From Paracoccaceae bacterium (GTDB taxonomy: Bacteria; Pseudomonadota; Alphaproteobacteria; Rhodobacterales; Rhodobacteraceae): a DNA stretch of 64,000 bases. The stretch lies in the NCBI GenBank assembly GCA_018222585.1, contig JAAFAB010000004.1, positions 248,001-312,000 of the forward strand. The letters run 5' to 3'. Position numbers and translations under genes: made by a program. The notes below the pieces were generated by a model. The model did not search any database. It was not told where the DNA came from and saw only the letters and a list, made by a program, of their open reading frames with translations. Position 1 is the stretch's first letter. Every line of letters starts with the position of its first letter. This document shows, piece after piece, positions 59,173 through 64,000 of this stretch.

Positions 59173-59570
59173 GCCGCGCTCCAGCGGATCGACAGGTCTA
59201 TCGACACCCCGAAGAGCGGCCCGAGATCGCCAAGCCCACGCCCGTCGAGATCCCGTGCGCCCATCACGAAGGCGCCGCGGAAGCGCACCCCGTCCCTCGC
59301 GCCGCGATAGCCCGAGAGCAGGCTGCGCACTTCCCAGCGGAGCGCCTCCGCCTCGCTCGCCGTCTGCGCCCAGGCATCGAGCTGGACAGTGGCGCGCCGC
59401 AGCTCCGCCTCGCCGTCGAGCGTGTAGGTAACCGGCGCGCTGACCATGGTCAGGTTGAGGCAGGGAAAGCCCGCCGCATGGGCCGGCGGCCGCCCCCAGT
59501 GGATCCGGTCCGCGACCCGCGCCTGCAGGTCGGGGTCGGCCAACAGCAGCGCCGTCAGTGCCGCCTTCAT
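59169..59570 (-). CDS. DUF3168 tail completion protein
   Basis: A 133-residue DUF3168 protein. The start MKAALTALLLADPDLQARV and HWGRPPAHAAGFPCLNLTMVS are typical of this family of tail terminators that cap the tail tube and connect it to the head. The start overlaps the upstream gene (ATGA, 59567-59570). The order gp6-like, joining protein, DUF3168, HK97 gp10 matches many siphoviruses, although gp10 often comes before DUF3168. Confidence 0.83.
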   Translation of the reverse strand: MKAALTALLLADPDLQARVADRIHWGRPPAHAAGFPCLNLTMVSAPVTYTLDGEAELRRATVQLDAWAQTASEAEALRWEVRSLLSGYRGARDGVRFRGAFVMGARDLDGRGLGDLGPLFGVSIDLSIRWSAA

Positions 59571-59947
59571 GACGATGCCCCCGGTCTGGCGCGGGCCGCC
59601 GTGAAGGCGAAGACGCCCCGGCGCGCGGCGTGCGGACCCTTGCCGACAAGGTCCCAGGTCTCGCCCAGCACCTGCAGGCGATCCGCCAGCGTGATGGCGC
59701 GGGCCTGCGGCGTGTCCAGCACCAGCACCCGCAGCGCCTCGACAAGCCCCTCGATCTGCAGGGCAACCTGTTCCTGCGCCCCGAGCGGCTCGACCGCCGC
59801 CCAGGAGCGGCCGATCTCGGCCCACTGGTATGTCGGTTCGTTGAGCGCAGTGCGTCCGGCCTCGCTGCGGCCTTCGAAGACCGCCAGCCGGTCGCGCAGG
59901 ATCACCTCGCGGCCGCGCGACAGCGGCGCGCCCTGGGTCTGGGCCAT
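59567..59947 (-). CDS. Head-tail joining protein
   Basis: A 126-residue protein similar in plan to SPP1 gp16/head-closure proteins: LRDRLAVFEGRSEAGRTALN, then QWAEIGRSWAAVEPLGAQEQ, a strand pair that forms the connector ring. It is one base from the gp6-like gene and overlaps the next gene. Beta-strand repeats follow at VLVLDTPQARAITLADRLQVL. The end is Ala/Arg-rich. Confidence 0.78.
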   Translation of the reverse strand: MAQTQGAPLSRGREVILRDRLAVFEGRSEAGRTALNEPTYQWAEIGRSWAAVEPLGAQEQVALQIEGLVEALRVLVLDTPQARAITLADRLQVLGETWDLVGKGPHAARRGVFAFTAARARPGASS

Positions 59948-59948
59948 G

Positions 59949-60515
59949 TCAGAAGTCCTCGGTCACGGCGGGCCGCTGGTAACGGGCCTGCTTCATCAAG
60001 GCGCGGCAGCCGAAGCTGGCGCGGGTGTATTCGGTCTGGTCGATGGCGATGTTCGCCTCCCGCCAGTCCTTCGCGATCAGGATGATGGCCTGCTGCAGCC
60101 GGGCATCGGCCCGGTCCGCGCCCACCACCGCCTCGACCTCGATCACCGCCGGGCCGCCCGACACGGTGCCAAGCGGAAACAGGATCTGCGGTTCGTCCTG
60201 CAGCATCCGCAGCCCCAGGTCCGGCAGGGCGATGATGGTTTCGGCCGCGCCCTGGATCAGTTTCACGCCGGTGACCTCGGCCACCGGCGCGCAGGGGAAC
60301 CACCAGCGCAGCAGGCGAGGCCGCGCGTCAAAGACCAGCCGGACCGAGCGCCGGCCCAGCAGGCGATTGGTGCCCGCCTCGACCACCTCCTGCGCCGCGC
60401 GCAGGTAGCTCTCGATCAGCAGATCCGCCTCGGCATCGGCCTCGATGAAGCCCGTGGCCCTGCGGTAGTCTTCGACGCTCACTGCGAGCGCGGGCGCTTC
60501 CCCGGTCAGTTGCAT
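59949..60515 (-). CDS. Head-tail connector protein, gp6-like
   Basis: A 188-residue protein of the gp6/gp8-like connector family, which binds the portal and starts the neck. The helical N-terminus SVEDYRRATGFIEADAEADLLIESYLRAAQEVVEAGTNR (here shown only by its ends, SVEDYRRATGF and AAQEVVEAGTNR) is the family signature. The C-terminal part has AIILIAKDWREANIAIDQ, the conserved helix that faces the portal. It is nine bases from the coiled-coil gene upstream. Confidence 0.85.
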   Translation of the reverse strand: MQLTGEAPALAVSVEDYRRATGFIEADAEADLLIESYLRAAQEVVEAGTNRLLGRRSVRLVFDARPRLLRWWFPCAPVAEVTGVKLIQGAAETIIALPDLGLRMLQDEPQILFPLGTVSGGPAVIEVEAVVGADRADARLQQAIILIAKDWREANIAIDQTEYTRASFGCRALMKQARYQRPAVTEDF

Positions 60516-60524
60516 CGGCCCGCC

Positions 60525-60866
60525 TTACTTCTTGGCCGGGGTCTTGGCGCCCTGCGCGGGCGGGCTGCCGGCCTCGGAGCTCGTGGCGGGCGCACCGCCG
60601 GCGGCTTCCTTCTCGGCCAGGGCGGCCTCGCGGGCATCCAGCTCGGCGGCGCGCGCCTCCATCTGGGCCTTGAGGGTCTGCGCCTCGGCCAGCGCCTGCG
60701 CGGCCTCGGACGCCTCGGCGACCTTGGCCGAGGTCGTCTTCGGCGCCCGGTAGGCGACCGCCACGCCAGAGGCGATGTACTGGGCGGCACGCTGCGGCAG
60801 GAAGCCGGCGGTTTCGCCGGGATTGTAGCGGCCAACGTGTTTCTTGAACGTCACGGGGGTGAGCAT
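60525..60866 (-). CDS. Small coiled-coil phage protein after the capsid gene
   Basis: A 113-residue protein. The N-terminal part (PVTFKKHVGRYNPGETAGFL, then AAQYIASGVAVAYR) is a compact domain; the rest is an Ala/Glu-rich coiled coil (AEAQTLKAQMEARAAELDAR) with a Pro/Lys tail. The place just after the capsid gene suggests a head fibre, decoration or neck protein. No family confidently assigned. Confidence 0.68.
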   Translation of the reverse strand: MLTPVTFKKHVGRYNPGETAGFLPQRAAQYIASGVAVAYRAPKTTSAKVAEASEAAQALAEAQTLKAQMEARAAELDAREAALAEKEAAGGAPATSSEAGSPPAQGAKTPAKK

Positions 60867-60925
60867 CTCGGGATCTCCGATGTCAGAGGGAAAGGGCTGC
60901 GCCGGGGTCCTCCCGGCGCAGGGGA

Positions 60926-62245
60926 TCAGGCCGCCTGCAGCGACCAGTCGGCCGCGTTGAAGCCGGCGATGGCCTCGTCATGTTCGGGCGCGAAGTCATG
61001 TTCGGCGATGGCCCGGAACAGGGTCAGGTCGCGCTGGAACGCCGACTGGGTGTCGCCGCTGGTATCCACGAAGGAGGCTTCGGTGGATTGCGCCAGGCGG
61101 AGATCGCCGCCCTCGCCGATCATCGTCTCTGCGAAGTCGGCGAAGTAGATCTCGGTCTCGTTGCCGCCGGCGCCGAGGTTGTTGGGCACCTGCGAGGTGG
61201 TGTGCACGGGGAAGCCCTTCAGCGTGCCGGCGCGCTCGATCTCCGGGTAAAGCGGGTTGCCGTTGGCATCGCGCAGGCTCGACAGGAAGGCCTTGGCGCT
61301 GGCGCGCATGATCCAGCCGCCCGAGGTCATCGAGACATTGGCATCCTCGACCAGGGCGATACAGCGGCGCAGCGCGGTATCGGCGGCCATGGCCGTCGCC
61401 GCGACCGGGCCGGCGTCCCAGTTCGCCGCCGGCGCCCAGTAACGCAGGCCCTTCGGCAGATCGCCCGAGCCGTCATTGCGCAGGAAGGCCAGGTCCTCGC
61501 GCAGCGCCATGACCTTGAGCATGTCGTCGCGGATCATCTGCGCCCCGCCGAGCGTCGCGCGCATCAGCAGCGTGTTGGAGACCGGCACCAGCGAGCTGAG
61601 CTTCTTCAGCTTGGTGTCGATCTTGTCGAAGCTGGGCTCGCTCTCGACAATCGGGTCGATCTCGCCGCCGTAGCTGGCGGTCGCGCCGCCGGTCTGCTTG
61701 GCGTGGCGCAGCTCGCCCGCCGACATCGGCACGGTGCGCGCCCCGGCCTTGCGCACCACCACCCGGGGGCGCAGCAGGGTAATGATCTGGCTGGCCAGCG
61801 GACGCGGCACCAGCACGCCGCCGGCGCTTTCGGCGGTGGAGTTGAGGGTGGCGCCGATGCCGGAATGACCCTCGCGCTCCAGCATGGCGACGGCGCGATC
61901 CTTGTCGCCCCGGTTCGCCGCCAGGGCCAGCGCCATGAAGCCGACCTCGACGCCCTGATGTTCGGGGTTCTGCGCCTGCGCCGGCACCGAGGCAACGGCG
62001 GCGGCAGGCTGCTGTGCATCGCCGGTGGCGGCGGCGGACTGGGCGGCCTCGACCGCCTCGGCGCGCTTCACCTTCTTGTCGGCGGCCTGGAACTCGGTAT
62101 CCGCCGCGTCGAACTCGGTCTGGGCAGCGGCCAGGGCGGTCTCGTCAGGGGCCTCGGCCCCGTCCAGCTCGGCCAGCTTGTCGGCCGCCAGCTTCATCTT
62201 GTCAGCCGCGGCCTTCCGGGCGCGGCGCAGGTCGTCGAGGTTCAT
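60926..62245 (-). CDS. HK97-fold major capsid protein
   Basis: A 439-residue major capsid protein. Residues 1-100 form a helical delta/scaffold domain (RRARKAAADKMKLAADKLAEL) cut off by the prohead protease on maturation. The mature part contains the family landmarks TAESAGGVLVPRPLASQII (about 137-155), RVVVRKAGARTVPM, SYGGEIDPIVESEPSF, and the C-terminal TEASFVDTSGDTQSAFQRDL. The order portal, protease, capsid is classical. GC-rich like the rest of the late operon. Confidence 0.94.
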   Translation of the reverse strand: MNLDDLRRARKAAADKMKLAADKLAELDGAEAPDETALAAAQTEFDAADTEFQAADKKVKRAEAVEAAQSAAATGDAQQPAAAVASVPAQAQNPEHQGVEVGFMALALAANRGDKDRAVAMLEREGHSGIGATLNSTAESAGGVLVPRPLASQIITLLRPRVVVRKAGARTVPMSAGELRHAKQTGGATASYGGEIDPIVESEPSFDKIDTKLKKLSSLVPVSNTLLMRATLGGAQMIRDDMLKVMALREDLAFLRNDGSGDLPKGLRYWAPAANWDAGPVAATAMAADTALRRCIALVEDANVSMTSGGWIMRASAKAFLSSLRDANGNPLYPEIERAGTLKGFPVHTTSQVPNNLGAGGNETEIYFADFAETMIGEGGDLRLAQSTEASFVDTSGDTQSAFQRDLTLFRAIAEHDFAPEHDEAIAGFNAADWSLQAA

Positions 62246-62340
62246 GGATCTTGTCCTTTCGTGGGTGCTGCACGCGCGCAGCGGTTCAGCCCCGGCCGCG
62301 ACCTGCGGCGGGGATCTTGGGATTTCCGAGGGTGTCGAGA

Positions 62341-63258
62341 TCAGCTCAGGGCAGTTGCCCGGGCGGCCAGCGCCAGCGCCGAGGCGCTGCGGCTGCCGGC
62401 GCGCGCCGCCTTGCGGGGCGGCGGCGCATAGGTGCCGAGGATGCGGGTGTAGAAGGCGCGCCGGGTCTCGACCTGATCGGCCAGCCCGCGCCGGATCGCC
62501 TCGGCGCCATCGAAGATCGCCCCGCCGTCGCGGGGATCGTCCGAGACGCTGGCCCGGCTGCGCAGATCCTCCACGCTCATGCCCCTGCCCGCTGCCGCCG
62601 CTTCATGGAAGCGCGTCTCGGCCTCGGCCAGGCTGCGCTGCAGCTCGGCCTTGCCCTCTTCGGTCGAAGGGTCGGGCCACTTCGCGCGGGCATGGGGCGA
62701 GGTGAACTCGTAGACCTGGACGCCCGAGGCGCCGGGCTGGACGAAAGCCCCGGTCGCGAGCGCCGCACCGATGCTGCCCAGCTCGGCCCCCGGTGCCACC
62801 GAGATCTCACGCGCCTGGCTGGCGAGCCAGAAGCCGGCGCTGGCAGCCAGCGGATCGACCAGCGCATGGACCGGCTTCACCTTGTTCAGCTCGGCAATGG
62901 CCGCCGCCGCCCCGGCGCACCCCCGTACCGTGCCGCCGGGCGTGTCCAGCTCCAGCACCACGGCCGAGACCGCCTCGTCGCCGGCCAGCTGTTCGCAGGT
63001 CTCGATCAGCCCGCGATAGGTGGCCCAACCCAGCCAGCGTTCCAGCATGGCGGAATTGGGCGTCAGCAGCCCGCGCACCGGCACCACGGCCACGCTGCGC
63101 TCGACCGCGAAGCGCTCGACAGCGGCGGCCACCGGGCCGCGCGCCTCGTCATCGTCCATCGCCTGCGGCATCGGCTGTTCCAGCATCCACCGCGCGGCGG
63201 GTTCATGCAGCGCCATGACGCTGCCGCCCAGCAGGGCGCGAAGGGTCGGTCGGCTCAT
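62341..63258 (-). CDS. S49-family prohead protease
   Basis: A 305-residue SppA/ClpP-fold peptidase that matures the capsid. The oxyanion region is LELDTPGGTVRGCAG (about 102-116) and the catalytic serine is S140 in DPLAASAGFWLAS; the K/other residue cannot be assigned by eye. Phage SppA-like proteases often contain an internal start for a scaffold, but none is evident. The ATG overlaps the stop of the 57-codon gene upstream (ATGA). It is 95 bp before the capsid gene. Confidence 0.88.
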   Translation of the reverse strand: MSRPTLRALLGGSVMALHEPAARWMLEQPMPQAMDDDEARGPVAAAVERFAVERSVAVVPVRGLLTPNSAMLERWLGWATYRGLIETCEQLAGDEAVSAVVLELDTPGGTVRGCAGAAAAIAELNKVKPVHALVDPLAASAGFWLASQAREISVAPGAELGSIGAALATGAFVQPGASGVQVYEFTSPHARAKWPDPSTEEGKAELQRSLAEAETRFHEAAAAGRGMSVEDLRSRASVSDDPRDGGAIFDGAEAIRRGLADQVETRRAFYTRILGTYAPPPRKAARAGSRSASALALAARATALS

Positions 63259-63428
63259 TCCTCGGTCTCCTTGTCCTCGGCCGGGGTCTCGTCCACGGCC
63301 ATTCGCGACGGCACGGGGAGAGCTGCGCCCCTCGGAACCTGGTAGATCTCGGCAAGCCGCCCTCGCATGAAAGACCGGCCCTCCAGCAGAAGCACGTCGG
63401 CTGGGCGCTCACCCATGAAAGCGATCAT
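63255..63428 (-). CDS. 57-codon gene whose tail copies the portal C-terminus
   Basis: A 57-residue frame between portal and protease genes. It begins ATGATCGCTTTCATGGGT, its ATG overlapping the portal stop (ATGA), and ends ...DETPAEDKETEE, identical to the last 12 residues of the portal. The middle (GERPADVLLLEGRSFMRGRL, AEIYQVPRGAALPVPS) is not similar to the portal and resembles no family I know. Its stop overlaps the protease ATG. It fits a 170-bp insertion/duplication at the portal-protease junction that kept both coupling overlaps. Confidence 0.6.
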   Translation of the reverse strand: MIAFMGERPADVLLLEGRSFMRGRLAEIYQVPRGAALPVPSRMAVDETPAEDKETEE

Positions 63429-63464
63429 TCCTCGGTCTCCTTGTCCTCGGCCGGGGTCTCGTCC
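63255..63464. repeat. 40-bp direct repeat at the portal/protease junction
   Basis: The same 40 bases occur at 63255-63294 and 63425-63464, 170 bp apart, with no mismatch. Each copy contains the end of a gene (…DETPAEDKETEE, stop) overlapping the next ATG. Both copies encode the same residues in the same frame relative to their genes. Confidence 0.9.
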
Positions 63465-64000
63465 CGGGTCATGTTCGACGGCGGATAGATCGTGTCCCCG
63501 CCCGCCACGTCGCCCAGGCCCTCTTCCCGGCGCGCCTCGTTCAGCGACATCCAGGGGCCACCCACGGCCTTGTTGAGCGCCTCGTAACGCTCCTTCGTCG
63601 TGGCCCGCAGCAGGGCGTCGAAGTTGTGGCGCAGGAACAGGCCCTGGCGCCGCTCGGCCTCGGTCAGCAGGCCAAGCGCCAGCTGGGTCTCGATGAAGCC
63701 GCCCCAGTGGCTGAGGCAGTCAGAGCGGTAATCGATGGCCTGCTGCTGCCCGTTCGCCTTCACCCCATGCTCCAGCATCTGCAGCTTCGAGGGCGGCATG
63801 CGGTAGGTCGCGGCGATCTGCTCGCGGTCGAACTTGCGGCTTTCCAGCAGCTGCTGATCGGCGGCCGAGAGATCCAGCCGCTTGATGTCGTCATCGGGGC
63901 CGATCACCGGGATGCCGGTGTCGCCCTCGTCGCGCAGCGCCCGCCGCAGGCGTTCCCGCTGGCGCTGGTAGTTCTCTTCATCCGCATCGAAGGCCTGGAT
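63425..64000 (-). CDS. Phage portal protein (C-terminal part, runs off window)
   Basis: The visible 191 residues are the C-terminal part of an HK97-type portal, the ring through which DNA enters the head. RKFDREQIAATYRMPPSKLQML is the conserved region, and FIETQLALGLLTEAERRQGLFLRHNF the following helix. The frame is open to the right edge (IQAFDADEENYQRQRERLRR), so the gene starts beyond 64000. Terminase genes are expected further right. The last 12 residues are duplicated in the small downstream gene. Confidence 0.9.
   Translation of the reverse strand: MQAFDADEENYQRQRERLRRALRDEGDTGIPVIGPDDDIKRLDLSAADQQLLESRKFDREQIAATYRMPPSKLQMLEHGVKANGQQQAIDYRSDCLSHWGGFIETQLALGLLTEAERRQGLFLRHNFDALLRATTKERYEALNKAVGGPWMSLNEARREEGLGDVAGGDTIYPPSNMTRDETPAEDKETEE

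Larger units (their letters stand above)
43000..64000. mobile_element. Prophage (left part), siphovirus-type, abutting tRNA-CAU
   Basis: From the tRNA to the right edge the genes are phage or cargo: toxin-antitoxin, alarmone synthetase, HEPN-like protein, Dam-like methylase, lysis cassette, tail, connectors, HK97 capsid, protease and portal. The late genes are on the minus strand and end toward the tRNA. The left boundary is put at the tRNA because chromosomal genes stop there and base composition changes. The right boundary, integrase, repressor, replication genes and terminase are not in the window. Confidence 0.88.

Noticed and set aside
1-64000. CRISPR arrays, rRNA genes, complete insertion sequences or transposase genes
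   Set aside because: I saw no regularly spaced repeats with unique spacers, no rRNA-like sequence and no transposase motif in either strand.

Overview
The window comes from a high-GC alphaproteobacterium, most probably Rhodobacteraceae (roseobacter/Rhodobacter group). Supporting genes are aroK-aroB, purM-purN and purC-purS-purQ clusters, an F1-ATPase zeta inhibitor (DUF1476), a GcvT-fused dimethylglycine/sarcosine-type dehydrogenase, a betaine-homocysteine methyltransferase next to a corrinoid protein and DUF1638, an RNase E with a long insert in its S1 domain, and an acuI-like gene at the left edge.

Region 1 (1-42.8 kb) is ordinary chromosome. In order: an acuI-like 5' end and a DinB protein; an NMT1-type ABC importer with a LysR regulator and a divergent Rieske oxygenase; aroK-aroB; a small membrane protein, an exported protein and a XerD recombinase in one transcription unit; a CorC/HlyC-type membrane protein facing a DUF2254 protein; the FAD-GcvT dehydrogenase; a cytochrome P450 overlapping a membrane alpha/beta-hydrolase; ccdA and tusA; rne; a DctB/DctD-like two-component pair; purine genes; an MprF-like lysyltransferase; parts of a split cobalamin methionine synthase (homocysteine methyltransferase, corrinoid protein, DUF1638); sufE; rnd; an Old Yellow Enzyme with a divergent HxlR regulator; and purM-purN. 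Several intergenic gaps hold copies of one GC-rich palindromic repeat family with the core CCCCCGGAGTATTT and GGGGGC-rich ends, mostly at gene 3' ends.

Region 2 (43.0-64 kb, running off the right edge) is the left part of a prophage that abuts a tRNA with anticodon CAU (probably tRNA-Ile2). Next to the tRNA are a RelE/HigB-like toxin and its antitoxin behind two palindromic operators, then an AT-richer cargo block: a RelA/SpoT-type alarmone synthetase and, divergently, an unrecognised protein with an RNxxxH motif of the HEPN RNase type. The minus-strand phage genes follow: Dam-like methylase, lysis genes (a holin-like segment fused in frame to a SAR lysozyme, plus nested Rz/Rz1 spanins), tail fibre and collar proteins, tape measure, tail chaperones with a likely frameshift, tail tube, head-tail connectors, HK97 capsid, S49 protease and the 3' end of the portal gene. 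This is a siphovirus-type late operon. Three tandem paralogous small genes sit on the plus strand inside it, as a moron-like insertion. No integrase is visible; integrase, terminase and early genes should lie beyond 64 kb.

The points most worth following up are the holin-SAR lysozyme fusion with a relic internal ribosome-binding site, the triplicated 69-residue gene family, the alarmone synthetase/HEPN pair, the 57-codon gene between portal and protease that carries a copied portal C-terminus, and a DctD-like regulator lacking GAFTGA.
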